Source of the DNA: Anisakis pegreffii
Taxonomy: Eukaryota; Nematoda; Chromadorea; Rhabditida; Anisakidae
Reading direction: 5' to 3'
Length of the DNA stretch: 64,000 bases
Assembly (NCBI GenBank): GCA_035041965.1
Contig: JAPYMA010003054.1
Span: forward strand, 1 to 64,000
Below are positions 1-15,200 of the stretch, piece by piece (position 1 is the stretch's first letter; each line of letters opens with the position of its first letter). Both the position numbers and the translations under genes were made by a program. The notes under the pieces are model-generated. The model was not told where the DNA came from and did no database searches. It was given only the letters and a program-made list of their open reading frames with translations.

Positions 1-1770
1 AATTTGGGTGTTTAACCGTTTCGCATTTATCGTGAAACGCTTTCCGCGTTTTTCGTGCGCCGCTTCAAGAGCAATAACATTCTTCATCGTATCATAATGG
101 CAATAACACAAATTCTCAATTCATATTTTCATATTCTCATGAAAACATTTAGTAATCTATCAACCGAACTGCATGACCAATTGATTCCTTGCTGAAATCC
201 TCACTGTATCGTGCTGAATCCTCGCTGAGATCCTATGAATTCACCTATTCGTTTTCATCAAAGTCAAACGGAAAAAAACGGATACTTTTCACAAACAGAA
301 GCAAATAACGATAAAACATCACATGAAATCCATCATAAAAGTTGACGAATTTCAACACTTAATCATTCATGAATCCTGATCAGAATTTCTTTCATTTTTT
401 TTCAGTGGAACTTCTTCTCAGCTGATCAAGAAAAGCAGCAAGAAGACGGAACTAAAACTAAAATCAGAAAAACAATGAAAATAGAAAAAGAAATACAATC
501 AACAATGTATGACACTTTCAGCGTTCCATATTTAGGAAAATTCTCTAAATTCTCAATCATTTGCGTCGATCATGAATAAAATTTGATTTTGATACTTTAA
601 AATTTTCAGATGAAAAAATCAGAGTAATTTATACTCAATTAATCAGAACATTCAGAATTCATAGGTAAATAAATATCATAGGTAAATAAATAAATCAGAC
701 AGGAATACAGTAAGAATATGATCGTTATCTTTCATACAATGACGATGAAATGGATCAGTATGAACGACAAGATTTTGAAAAAGATAAAACAACGAGTACG
801 AAAAAAACAAACTGAAAGTGACGATAAAACATCAAAAAATTACGGCAAAATGAAACTATCAACGGTACAAAAGTCAGTTGACAGCAAAATCCGCAGACAC
901 AAAAGGGAACACAGTGCATAATTATCGGATTATGAATGAAAATGCGCAGTGTAATTTCAATTCAAATACAATAATTCGAAGAGAATTCCACACAACTGCA
1001 AGTTATCCATTCCAATCGGATGCATTCCAACGCATTGCTCACATCCATCCATTTCGACAGCACATCACTCCGCTAACAAAATGGCTCGCTCGCTATCACT
1101 GGAGGTTCATCAATATGCATATAAATATATATAAACACAATCGTTGTGATCCAAATCAAACTCATGTTAGTAGACCATATAAAAAGTTGTTAGTAAGACT
1201 GAAGAGTCAGTGAATTGAATGAATTAATAATACAAATTAAAACGAAAAAGACAGCGAGAAACGAACAAGACAAAAAGTGCACACAATTGACTGCAAATCA
1301 TACGAATCTGGAAGGGTTTTGCAAACAAAAAACAAAATTCATTAACAAATATATCAATAAAAAACAAAAAAACATATATGGCGCATGTTATGATTTCTTG
1401 GTATATTCTATTCGCTTCTAAGCATATACATTCTCATTTTCAAATACTTCAGCCTTAAACTGAGTTAGTTTTCTTTCTCAAAACTGCAATAACAATCATT
1501 TTCGAAGATAAATTAACGTTTGTCTAGTTACGAATGAATGAATATACACTAACTGTTCACATATTAAAACTTAAAATACATTCAAAACAATCAAAAGACC
1601 ACTGAATTCAGCACAAAACAAACAACAACACTGTAAAAAGTAGGCAAAATGTTGAACATATTGAATATTGTACATGCATCCAAATGACAATTCAATAACG
1701 AAACTAACGCGAACGAACAATAATTTAAAAAAAGTTGATCCTTTATCGACTGATTAAATGTTGAAATGCT
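1..1770. other. 3' flank of the set-16/KMT2 gene, no gene seen
   Basis: This A+T-rich stretch lies downstream of the KMT2 stop codon at 1771-1773 (minus strand). It must contain that gene's 3' UTR. Short open frames at about 718-1421 on the plus strand are Lys/Asn/Thr-rich, have no family likeness and no convincing splice sites, so I do not call them. No clear AATAAA signal was found close to the stop on the minus strand. Confidence 0.6.
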
Positions 1771-2612
1771 TCAATTCATCCACTTTTGACAATTCGGCGC
1801 TCCACAAAGACATGCGATCTTATCCGCAGTATCCTCGATATCGAACTGATAATCGTAGGTCAACTGAAAATTCCACAAAAATTGCTCGCTGAATTCAGAA
1901 TTTATCACTGTAACATTTTCAAAAATTATTATTCTTCTACATTTCTAATAATCTTTCATCGACCACTTTAAGTGAATGAAGAGCAAAAATGAATAACTTG
2001 CTCACCTCTTCACCGGCACTGATCGGTCGATTTGCAATAATAATAATTTTCTTGTCGTCTCCGTTTGGTCCTGATGTGACGATTCGTGTGCTACAATTCG
2101 GATCACACGAATGGTTGATGTAACGAGCTGGACCACCAGCCATTGTCGCGTCCACCAAACGCTCCTCATCAATTCGGAACATGTACACACCACGATTCTG
2201 TGCCTCATATCGTTTCTCACGCATCTCGCCAACCTTCAATTTAAAAACACTTCCATCAATCTCATTAAACCAATGAATTAAAAACCATAAGTACCAGCTC
2301 AATTTCATGCTGAATGTATTTCAACTGAAACAATAATAATTTTATGAAGTGTATACCACACATCCTTCAGCTGCTCAACACAACAATTTTATTCATTCAG
2401 CATATGAGTTTCACGTGATTAGAATGCGACGGAATACGACGAAATGATGATCTCATAATGAAAACAAAAAATGCATTCCAGAAGAAAAATTTTAAGAAGC
2501 CCACCTCACTACGTATCACTTCGCCTTTGTACTCAATAATCATTGCGTTCATTTCAATATCGCGTTTCGCATACAGCCCAAGGCCTTGTATCCTCGATCT
2601 GGCCAAATACAC
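1771..2612 (-). other. set-16: SET and post-SET catalytic module of set-16
   Basis: Three exons encode VYLARSRIQGLGLYA, the helical middle, ARYINHSCDPNC (cofactor and substrate pocket), GEELTYDYQF and the post-SET C-x-C-x4-C (CLCGAPNC). The invariant Asn-His, the Tyr of the YDY motif and the zinc-binding Cys are all present, so catalytic activity is expected. Confidence 0.95.
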
Positions 2613-5600
2613 ATTGTTTTTCCATTCTCTTTTCATCTTTTGATACTGCGTATAGTGACTACCACTCAGCTGACCTGGTTCCCAACGGCTGTACGGACCC
2701 CAAGCTATATCGGGTGAAAGACCACTTGCTAACAACATCGCACGAGTACTGGCATCAACACCGTTGTTCGCCCAATTTGAACCACCACGAGCTGTAAATT
2801 CCGTTCCATTTTTGGAAAATTTCACATTTGTTATCTCTTGCGATGACCAAATTTTCAAAAATATTTCATCAATTCCGAACTTAGCCATTCCCGGTGATTT
2901 GAATAAAAGGTAATAAAACTCGAAAAGAAGCTCCAAATGTAAAAATCAAACAAGCATAAATACTTCTTGAATCCCTCGAAACGACATCCGTACTCGAAGT
3001 TGTTCGCGGTTGGATTGGCACGGCGGCCGCTGGTGGTGTCCTGTGGTGTCGATGCTTGATGAGTGTTCGAAAACGTGGCTCGCAACGCGCACATCCACTC
3101 GGATTCACCGCCAACGGCAGATCCATCAGAGGACTTCCACCGTGTTTGAATGTATACGTGAGAAGTTGATCAACACCCGGCAACTGCAACACTATCACAT
3201 TATCATACTTGCTTTCTATCGCAATCTTCTAACAATACTCTAAAAATTCGCTTGCAAACGACGAGTGAACCAATAGAGAAGAACTAACCGATTCGGTCAT
3301 TTTCGAGACAGCAGTTTCAGTGAGTCCAAAGAGTGCTTCACCTGAGGTATGTGACGGAAACATGTGCAGCATATTGCCAACCTTTTCACGGCACTGGTCA
3401 GCTGCTGTTAAAATTCGATTCCAAGCTGCTGAAAAACCAAACAAACGATGCATTTCTATGCGACTCTTTCGTTGATCTCACTTAAAAAATCGAACATCTT
3501 ACAATGAGAAACTTCCTACATTTAAAAAAAGCCTCAATTAATCGTTTGTGTGGTTAAAAATAGGCAAATTATGTGATCAATTAGCGTGAGATGAGTGTTC
3601 TTTTATTTTGAATAACGCACAAGGTCTCGACTGATTTCAAGGGAAAATTCAACCGAGAATATAAGAAACGATGTTGACAAACCTGTCGCAGAAGATTCCC
3701 TTATTTCACGATTCGTGTCGTAAGCGATCACAAATTCAGCGTGCGATTTATTATCTCGAATCGAGCAATCGAAACGCATTCGTTCGGTGGCGTTGAACGG
3801 TGACCAGAAGATACGCGTCACACTATAGCCAATCTGTAATAAAGCTCATCGAGTCAGTATTGTGCGGTTCGATTTCCTCGCTTACATTAACGATCGAAAC
3901 GAAATTTTTGCCATAGAGAACGGTTGTAAAAGAAGGAAAGTGATCAATTCAAAGTATATAAATTATTCATTTAATTTTACTGAAAATATCTCAAAAAACA
4001 TTAATGCAAATGATTTTTTTTACAATTAATAATATCGACTCTCTTCATGATCAAGCGTTTCCATCAATAAATTCAAAGACAACTCGTTTAAAGTCTCAAC
4101 AAATAAGAAAAATGAACCAACCGGAAAGATGAAATCGTTATTGTGGAATGATTTCAACTGTTCTGGCAACAATTGACCGATCTGGTGGAATATTAATGTT
4201 CCGACTCGAAGTGTCAATTTGGTTGAATCAGTGCTTTGGAAAAGTTTCGCGATCAGCTGATTCTCTTCACGCTCCACATAGATACGACGCAGTGTATCCA
4301 GTCGATCAACCGACATATCCAATCGAATATCGTCGTGTAGCGCACAAATAAATGTCTGCAATGACATCTTTTCAAACTTCCTTATTTCTACTGATTCCAG
4401 GCAGATGAAAATGATAACCGCTGCCAGAAAGCAGAAAAATACCAACACAAACAAGTGAAATTTCCGAAGCGTAAACAAAACGGGAACATTTTCTCAAAAG
4501 AAAAACTGATGTGTTTTTCACAATACCTACCTTATCCTTCATAAAGCGTCCTTTGGTCTCTTTTGCACACGGTAAATGAAAATGAGTATCACAGGTGAGT
4601 TTATAGCAACGTATCGAAGCACCATTTTGGCCACACAGAGAGCAAGCTACAGTTGATGCACGACGCAGTGTCTCTTCAACATTGCTCAACGCACCACTTG
4701 AACTCTCGTACACCTAAAATTACGAATAGTGATCGTCAAATCATTTCTATAACTCAGTGAAATAAAATGCGTCCAACCACTATCCTAAAGCAATCAGTAT
4801 GGAAACAAATTCCATTAAGTTTGATTGGATTACATAGGCAACTCATAGTCGTTGGTATGCTAGTTAAAGCATTTATAATATCCTAATGAATCGCAAGCAA
4901 ACATAACTACTAGAAACCAAAAAAAAAAGAATTGATCGCTAAAAGAGTTGAACTGACCTCTTGTGACCAAATACAACAATTTACATGAACCCAAACATTA
5001 GCGTCGGCATTAATCAATCGTCCACACACATTAACCTCACCATCTCCACATCTACCGCACAACGCACACGAGCGTGTATCATCGATGCGATTCGCATTTA
5101 TTCCACGTGTTCTCTCCAGCGATTGCAACTGCGCTGCCATATGCTTCTGAACTCGATTTAAACATCAATTACTGAATAATATTGAAGATAATCCCACTGG
5201 AAGCATGCTCTCAATAAAACAAGTAATACTCCAAAGGAATTCATGAAGAGAAACTGATTTGTGGTTGCCAACTGAGCACATCGCTACCGTTAAAAAATCA
5301 TTTTCAGTAAAATTTCGCGGTATACCTGTCGAACTTGAGTGCTTAAACGATGGAAACTCTCGATTAGTGACGTATCGCACTGCATCCACATATGACCTTT
5401 CCATTTCTTCTCCAGATTTCGTTTCGTCGACGAGTCATTCAGCAACGACAACTCTCGCACATTGATCACCTTGAATCCATCAATCTTCCATTTAATAAGT
5501 TCTTCATCTTTATCCATAAGGCAAACACTTTATAATGTTTACAAACAAAACCAAATATTTGTGTCGTATAAATGAATTATAGCATACAACTAATCTAAAG

Positions 5601-8600
5601 AATAATCCAAAGCAAGACGAGAAATTAAACGAAATCGATTACGAATACCTGAAGTTGATAGCGTGGATCGGTTTCAGTGACTGAGAATCGATAGTCAAGC
5701 ATCGTTGAGGGTGTTGATGCGGTCGTTGTGGTCGCACATGCATCCGAAGCGCTCAGCTGTGATGTGCTCGACGACTCGGACTTTATCTGAAATCAATTTT
5801 TTCGGTTCAATTCGACCAGAAATAGAAAACTAGTGCTGTGCTCATGATCAGAGGGAAGTAGTTGGGCACCTTTCCGAGATGGAGACATTTGGCGAAATTA
5901 TCGGCGCTAATCTGTCGCAATTTTGACACAACTGTTTCATCGACAAACCGTTCAGCGCGCTGAAATACGGCAAAAAACAATTGCAATTCATAACGAATGA
6001 AATTTCAGAATAATATTGTGGAAGTGCGAAAAACGGCCAATATCATCATCCATAAATGAAAAAGAATTTGCAAAATCGGTATGTTTCCAGAACACTTTCA
6101 GACGAATGCAACCAACATACCACAAGATCATCCGGCGATAGCGCCACCTTCGTGTTCGCAACAAATTTATAGTAGCACGCCATCGAGCAGAAATACACCT
6201 CTTCATCTTTCTGTTAAAGAAACGCAATTTCAAAACAATGCAAAACATTTTTCCAACTAACAACTAAAATCTTCAAATTTGAAACGATACATTGCAAAAA
6301 GTTGTAAATAAAAGTTGCAGATATTACTTCATTTTGTGACGACTCAATTTGGAGTTGTTTTGCCGACTGCCGGATGGTCGGTTCTTCCATTAGTGCTCCG
6401 CAATGAAGACACGTATGCAAATCATCTCGAGATGTCTCCTCAACTTTAATCCTCTTCAGACTCTCCAAAGAATCAGCTGAAACGAACAAATTCAAGAGCT
6501 TTGATGTAATGTGACAATAGAATGCCATTCATTACAGAACAATAATGCATGCCCACTATCCCAAAATATTACAGCAAAAATTATCAACGTTTCAAATGAG
6601 TTTCATGGAATGAGTATTAACCGTAGAATTGAACAGTTCACAAGCCACATAAATTCACGTAATTTAAGCAATCATCTCTTCATACTAATAAATTATCCTA
6701 CTGCAATGTGTAGTACATCTTAAAAGTAGTAGCTTCTTATATTTGACACAAGTGCACTCAAAACCCTAAATTGTTGTCAACGATAATATGCAAATTATGA
6801 TTATGTCAAAGAATGGAATACGACTGAAAACAGAACAAAATCAATTGAAAACCAACACTGCATTGTTGCTGGAAGTTCGGGTGTTCGAGGTGGAGTGTCG
6901 AGTTGGAATTCGGGTTTTGTGTTCACGTTAAGAATCGTCATGAGACGATCGAAAGTGACCGATGGATTTATCTCCTCTGAATCGCTACCCTCAACGATCA
7001 AGCTCACTGCGAATTGGTTCTTCAGTTCTCGTCTCTTCAAAAAGGATTCAATCTTAACAACACTCATATAATATCAAACATTCATTTATGTATTATATCG
7101 AAGTCCTTCACGTCAAGTATCTTCATATCATAAACAGATAGTTCCAAATTCAAATACTGCAATTATTTCAAATATTGAGATTTTTATACCAAAGCGCTGC
7201 TTTTCACAGACCTTAAATACCCTTACGATAAATGTTATGAATAAACAGAAAGAAAGCAAACGAATAGAATTCAAAATTCTGATAGCCAACTTTAAAGAAC
7301 GAAGATCTATGTGGAGGTTGTGGTGCGATAGTATCCGGAATCCTCGAAACCGTCCGAAGAGGTGGTGATCGTGAGCGTCGCTCAACACACAGCGCATCCA
7401 GCTTAGTCGTATTCGGTCGTTCTTTTTCATAACCCTCTCGCCACGGATATATTGGTGAGCCACAACGGGATCTTAAATTCATTTTTTTCCTATATCATTA
7501 ATGATTAATTAACTATAAAAGTTAGTTTCCAGTCGAGAATACTGAATTCTCCTCCCGCTTCCGAAAAAAAAAGACGTGAATGGAAGAGGAGAGACTCAAA
7601 AAAGCGACGAACTGGTAAAGGGCAGGCATGTTCAGATCGTTCGTGAACGTGCTCATCGATGGATACAGGGTCTCCTCGTCAACTGGACACTCAAACATTC
7701 GCGTGTAATAGTCACGCATAAACACCAACTGCATATCACCCACTTTCGAACCAACAATTGACGGCTTATCTGAAAGCAACAATAAAATCAAATTAAAATC
7801 GCAATCACAATCATCCAGTCTTTTCGTTTCAATTCTCAACCACAATCTATCATCAAAATGCTTTTCACTGAAAATCAGCCTCAAAGCATTTCTGAATCAA
7901 TTCTGAATGCTTCCTTCAAATCTTATGAATACAATCAACAATTCATCCACTCCACTATCACAAGCTAGTATTTCATCGCATGTCATGATAACTATTCAAG
8001 AACCCAATCGCACGCAACAAACAACCACTTAAACGATTCAAAACCAATCCACAATACATTGCAAATGAGAACAAAATTGCTTGAATAGTCGGAAAAACGT
8101 CCATACGAAGCAACAGATACAATGAAAAGCGAAGCGAAATGAAGTTGAAAATGATAGAAAGGAACCAGTTCGATCCGGTAAATCCGAAAGACCACAGGCC
8201 GGAAATGAGGAACGATCGATTCGCGGTATCGGTTCGAGAGCTCGCCTTGGCAGTTGAGGGCACAACTTCAGTTGAGTGGAGATACGTTCCATCAACAACT
8301 CGAACTCGCTAGTGGCTCCGATCACCGGTTTCTTCTGTACTTGACGCTTCTTCTTCGGCTTTGGTCCATCAGAAGTCGCATGCCTCACATCAACACCATC
8401 TGGAAACACTTCTATTTGAAAAGCAAAAATACAATGAATACGCTATTTTTCAATGAAATCCGAAGAGTTGAAAACAAAATCCCAAAAGTTCCCTTCGAAG
8501 AAAAACATCCAATGAAACCAACCATGCCCTTCATATCCTGCCGAGTACGCATTTCGATGATTATTGTACGGTTTCGTGGGATGTGACTCTAACAATCGTT

Positions 8601-9215
8601 TCAACATACCACTTTTACGCGCCACTTCTGCACCTGAAACTCAATTCGGTTCAATTTCATCACCTCTATTTCAACAATCTCTTCGAGACAAGACAAAACT
8701 TCTTCGTGAAGAATGAAAAAAAGGCACAAATTTCACAATTTTTAACGTGAATATTGCACAAAAATATCCACTTCATTTTCTTCAAGCTATATTCTCTTGC
8801 TTTCTTTTCATAAAACAAGCTGACACAAGTACGGAGCATAGCACACTTTCAAATATGATAACAAACTGATGCCTAAAGCAATGACGAAAATCCTTTAATC
8901 CATATGTTTCTCTGTGACATACGAATGAATGAAAGTCACTACAAATGAAACATCACTAACCATCAACCATGATCACCACATGTGTCAATAGATGATCCAC
9001 AATATCGTACACGTCTCGTTCCAGCTGCGTTGTCAACTGACTCGCATACACATCACCCATCATCGGAGTGCGCACAAATTGGTCTTCATCAACACTGTTG
9101 TTTCCATTCCCACTGTCGCCGTCTCGTCGTCGTTTCCGTATTTGTTTTGGTCGCACTTGCGTACAATCCATTGACGCAGATGATCCAGGCCGGCCGCTTG
9201 ACGGCGTTGGAGGAC
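1771..9215 (-). other. set-16: set-16 exon map, exons 22-41
   Basis: Exons in transcript order: 9215-8961 (or starting at 9242, same phase), 8633-8523, 8411-8166, 7769-7613, 7471-7291, 7052-6857, 6476-6328, 6210-6121, 5959-5870, 5786-5649, 5484-5326, 5146-4958, 4713-4531, 4355-4122, 3833-3683, 3428-3289, 3183-2986, 2879-2505, 2233-2006, 1863-1771. All are GT-AG and phase-consistent. Acceptors at 5484, 7052 and 2879 lack a good pyrimidine tract and were chosen by frame. The last intron joins GEE to LTYDY, exactly where the SET core needs it. Confidence 0.85.
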
Positions 9216-12200
9216 CTTCATAAATTCGTACTGTTTGCGATACTCATATTTCAATCTAACCATCTCCAAATACTCGGCTTTCTGATGGTATTCGAATGGA
9301 ACCTTTTTTTGAGTCACATTCATATCTATCACCCAGCAACTTGCTCAAATGAATACACCTATTCTTACCTCGAGATGGGTAACATAATCACGAGCGTTTG
9401 CTTAGTGTCAATCAACGAAAGATGATTACATTCACTGCGTTATAGCTTTCTTCACAGCAATCATCCATACAAAGGAATTTTATCAGCGAAGAGCTCAAAA
9501 ACACACCTCAGAATTCCGAGACAATATTTCAATTATAATCGAATAATGACGTAAATGAACGCATTCAAGTACCTGAGCAATTCTGTGACTGTTCTGTGTC
9601 GAGTTTGCCCGACGGCTGAACGTATGGCATCACCACACTACCGTTGCTAGCACTAGCATTAAAATTACCATTGTAATTGCCGTTACCATTAGTATTCAGA
9701 AACTGATGCTGTGTTTGTTGTTGCAACGGTAATGACGTTGGTCTCGTATGATAAGTCGATGGTGTGAGCTGACCGTTCGCCGCCGAGACAACCTGAGTGT
9801 ACGGTGGTGGGGCCCTGACCCCGGCAGCACCGCCGTTCATCGGTGGGGATAGCAGCTGTCCTCCGCCAGGCACCAGCTGACCAGTTTGCTGAGTTGGTGT
9901 CGGTGGGGCTGATAGCTGTTGTTGGGGTGCAATCGAGCCCATTTGCGGCGCTTGACTTGCCATAGCAGCAGCAGCAGCGACAGGTCCTCCTGGTGGAAAT
10001 CCTCCCTGAACGGGATGAGGAGCGACAGCCGTCCGCATCATAGCGTTGTTGGCCACCATATTGGGCTGGGGAGGAGTAAGAACTGGTTGAGTGCCTGACA
10101 TTTGCGGTTGTGAAGGTTGTTGGCCTAATGATGGTACTGACGGATTTATCGTAGATAACAAATCCGGCGGAATACTGTTTTTCACTTCAAAATCTCGAAC
10201 GTTCGTCAGATGTTGTTTAATGTCTCGTTTACAGTTCTCCAAATCCTTTTGTCGAATCGGAATCGCTTCGATCAAAGCGCTCAATGATGATCTGAAAACT
10301 CATCAAAAGATTCATTTCTTGAAAAATTCTACTACAAGCTACGAGAACGATAATCTCACAATACCGAATCTGCACTAATATCAGACGTTTTCAGCTGTAT
10401 ATTCCAACAATGAACGCATAAGATATCGTACGACCGTTGATATATTAGCTATCAAAGGGACAAGATCTCGATTTCGAAAATGATAATCATTACCGATCAG
10501 AGTCGTTCAATTCCACATCGATTTTTTGCCCCGATTCGTCGAATTGTTGACTGTTTTTGTTCAGTTGACGTCGTTTTGCTGTCAGATTTTTCTTTTGTTT
10601 TCGCATTCTTCCCAAATCAATTTCGATTGCCTACAATCAACCTGGACAATAAGGAATCTCTTCTTTTCTATTCTATTCAAACGAAACTAAATTTATTCTA
10701 TTTCGCCTAAATGTTTACAATATTTATCAAAGTATCACTCAGTTATATCCATATAATTCGATTCCTGAAACTCAAAATGAACCATCAAAATCTTTTACTA
10801 ACAACTCAATTATGAAACGATCAACGTCACCAAGCGATATCCCGTTAAGAAATACTATTGATAAGATGCCAAAAGCGAATACAAACCTGTTGATATTTGG
10901 CTAATTCACTGCTACGTCGTTGCAATAGATTATAGTTATCTAACACTTCAGCGCTTAGTTGTGCCAGCACGGTTCGTGGACTTCTTGCGGGTGGAGGATG
11001 CACTATGCCATCGCTGCTCATCACAGCACCTCCGTCACCATCGTGAATCTGAAATATTCTTCCATAAAAACTTCTCTAATCATAAAACTGATCAATGATC
11101 CAATAGAAGTAGCACACCCAACTACATTTAAAAACAAGACAGTGGATATTTTTGCGAAATGACAGAAACAAAATCGCTTTCTGAAAACGAATAGTACACA
11201 AATGCTTCCGTTAATGAGTGCTTCAGATGTTCGATTGAGATTGAAATCATTCATTATTGTATGATTTCATTGAAGAAGCGATTGAAAGATAATGATCAAA
11301 ATGAATGAGATCTCATTTATTATCCCTTCGTATAAGTCTTTGCAGCAAAAAAAAGAAGAAAAATCGGCAAACCGTACAGAATGAGCGATCACCTGTGCGG
11401 TCAGGTAAGCATTACGCGTTGGCGACGCACACTTCGGTGAGCCGATAGTGGCTCGAAGAAGCGTTGGTGCTATCCTTTTCAGTCGCGGTTGCTGCAAACA
11501 CAATACCAATTATTCCAATCAAAATCAACTCTCACATAACATTACAAATGAACATTTCTCAAAAATTCAACAATGAATTCTAAATAAATTTTACAATTCC
11601 GAACACCGAAATAAATAATACTCCAATTTAAAATCCCAAATCACATCATTACCTTGGCTCTATTTGCACGATTCTCTCTCGCTTTATTCACATATTCCTG
11701 ACGACTATTCGCGTCCAGCGATCGCCACATACGATGAATATGCTTGACACGTTCACACCATTCCGGGTACTGTTTCTTCCATTCCGGATAGTTCACATTC
11801 GCGTACAGTACCGCAGCCTTCGTGGCCCTCTCGCCCAACGGCTCATCCTCTTCCCAACGTTCCGTTGCTTGATTCACACGTTCCACGATACTTTCACCCA
11901 TCTGTTTCGAGAAAAAAAATCCGTAATTGTTTTAGGAACTGAGAATCGAACTCGAAAGAAACGAATGAAATTTTTCATTGAAAATGAATTATTATCTACC
12001 TGACTGTTGGATCGAGACCCGGCCGTCTGCAATGGATGAGCAGCACCGCCTCCTAAGGCATGACCACGACCAACACCGCTCTGACCCAAACCTCCTCTTC
12101 CCTAAATGTGCGAACAATGAATTTAGATTTCTCGAAACTAAAACCATTCGCAAAAGATCACGTTTGGAATCGCACATTCACCAAATGAAAACTACGAATT

Positions 12201-15200
12201 GATCTGACCACGGACTACTCAAGTGATTAGGTCAGATATGCTAAATGTCTTCATCAATCGATCGGTGCTTACTTCAATGCAATGTAGATGAATCGAACGC
12301 AACATCAACTCAACAATACAAACGACAAAGTTATCATTTTCAATTAATCAACTTTTCTCAACATTTCACATAATGCCAATTCAAATAACTTAAAAACCGG
12401 CAAAACACTAACCGAATGCGGTCCATGCATCGAGAACGCTTGCTGTGATTGTGCTGATGGCGTTTCGTCACTCACCGTACCACCATCTATTGCAAATAGA
12501 AAAATTATTTCCAATTTTTCGTTGCTAACAAAGGAAAGTTTTGCAAAATACGATTGATGCAGCTAATGAATTGACTTCCCTGAGTTACTGAATCCCGAAA
12601 ATTATAGAAAAAAAAACCCAAAGTGGCGAGAAAATTAACCATTGGTTGCCGTGTCCAATGTGTCGTCGTCTTCCTCCTCGTCCCCTTCCATCAACAATTC
12701 GTTAATATCGAAATTATCAAAATCAATCTCTTCCATATTACCGAATATCTCATTCTCGGTTATATCGCCCAACAAACTTTCACCTTCGCGTAGAGCCTTT
12801 AAAAAAATTTCAGTTCTTTCATAAAATTTACATTCCATCAATACAATCATATAGAACAATTCATCGAGAATATTTATTCCGTGATAGAATTACAAAAAAA
12901 AACTTCTTTCTTCAGGAGAAAATAAAATTGAAAGTTCATATTATAATTTAAAAATCACTCGCTTGAATACAAACAACCACAGAAATTCATACGGAGAATA
13001 GAATCAAAAAATTTCAAACCTAATGAAAGAGATTCATAATTTTGTTGAATGAGAATAATCTGTTCTCATCATGGCTAGTATTGCTCTAAAAAAAGAACTG
13101 CAAAGATTCTGTCGACACCCACCTCAGAATCAGCCTCGGTTAATTCAAACACTCCAGTTTGTTTCTCTTGCCCGAGGGTTGTCTTATCGAATTCATGCGG
13201 TAAAGTTGGTTCATCCACAACCGCTTCCACTAAATTTCGTCCTTCAACAGGTCGCATACCGAAGAAAGCTTCCTGCAATTTTCTTTCATAAAATATGATC
13301 GACATAGTGAATAGAAATTTCCTGACAATTCGCGGAAGGAACAACCGAACGATTCAGAAATTGAATCAATTTAAGAACTTCATAACCAAAACCTGGATTT
13401 TCAACAGATCACTTTACTTCTTTCAAGTCCTTATGTACTCCCCACTAACCTAGGTACGTTAATGCTATAATAATGAACTGGAATAACGGATACAAAAAAA
13501 TCCGCATACAGAATTTAACATACCTGTATTGTCGGTGGATAATTATCTTCCAGTTGGCATCGTCTTGGTTTCCGTGGTCTTCGTATTCTTGGCTTATGAT
13601 TGATGGATGAAGCTGCGCTCGAGGTGGCAGATGGGTTCGTAGTTGCACTCGTTCCATTCGCTGACGACGGCTCATCATCAGCGTTCAGCTCCTCTTCGTT
13701 CGTTTGAATACGATGTCTTGGCAACTGCAATAAATGTGGATTGATCATAATGACAGATGACAGAAATATGATTAACATTTATATGGATTAATTAACAAAA
13801 ATATGATTAAGGGATTCAAATGTACAATCATTCTGAACTGAGAATTATTCCTTCCATTCATGATAAAAACCATTCCTAACAGAATGAATCTAATCAAATA
13901 CAGCAGTCTGTTGACAAACAACGTACCTTCACCGAAAACCCTCCAACACCGAGTTTCTGCATTCTCCGTCCCGGTCCACCACCGCGCATTCCCCTACCAC
14001 GACCACTAGTAACTGGCGGTACATTCACAAATTCCAATTCATCGTCTTCATAAACATCCGGAATCCCTTCAAATACCCAACCTTTTAAACGATCCCATTC
14101 GAACACTGCTCTATCAATTATTTACCACAACGATAACAATAATACAATATAATATCAGAAACATTCTTAATATTAACTCAATAACACAATATCTCATTAC
14201 TTCAAAACAATAGTCGTAAGATTATACGGAAATGATAGTCAATAAAATAACTATAGACCGAATCCAAAAATCTACAGAAAAGCCCCAAAACACACTTCAA
14301 TTTGAACTTGTCTAATGTCTACTCTAGAATTATTTCTAAATGAATTTAAAAACGCACACTCGCTGAAACAACTAACCGTCAAAGGAATGTCCTCTACTGA
14401 TGAACGAGTGAACGGGCATATCGAAGAACGAATCCTGGTATGGAGTCGATCGGAACACCGATCCACCGTATTTGGTGTGCAGTACGTCGAGAGCGCATTT
14501 ATTCATCGAAACATTGTCGCACTGCAGCACATTCAACGCATCACTGCCCATCGTGTTCCCTTGCGGTCTGCACAACGAACATCTGAAGCCGTTCTCGGCT
14601 GCAGCTTCCAGCATTTCCTCACCAAGTAAATCCTCGCACTTTCCGTGAACCCATCTAGAACGAGACTCTCGTCGATATTACATAGAATAATAATGACCTT
14701 CGCATTGGAAATGCAATGATATTATTCCATTACATTGAAAAATATTTATAACAAACTCCAAATGAACAAAAACGAGGCACAACAATTCAAATCACTATTT
14801 TCTCAATGCGTATTCTAACCATAAAAATTCTGTCGACACTGAACAGACAATTAGGATTGAAATAAATTTAAATTTCAAAAAACCTAAATACGTGACAAAG
14901 ATGAAAAATTCCCACTTAAACAACAAAAAAGACTGCAATATGAGGGTGAGAACGAGGAACTGCCTATGAAACAAAAAGAATAAATGTGAATTAAAGTTAC
15001 AAGTAAATTTCGAACCGTTGACAGTGTTGACATTTGATGATATGATCACCGACGTCATACAATCGAAGGCATTTTGGACATTTCCTAAGCGAGTAGCACG
15101 TCTCGCACAGACCTTCCATTCGCTGGGTATCCGTGCTACTCGCGATCGGTGTTGAGCATCGCCGGCATGTGGCACACCTTAAGGTAAAACAATTTCGTTT

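Noticed and set aside
878..1421. Plus-strand open frames after the set-16 stop
   Set aside because: Low-complexity Asn/Lys/Thr/His composition, no likeness to known families and no support from splice sites.
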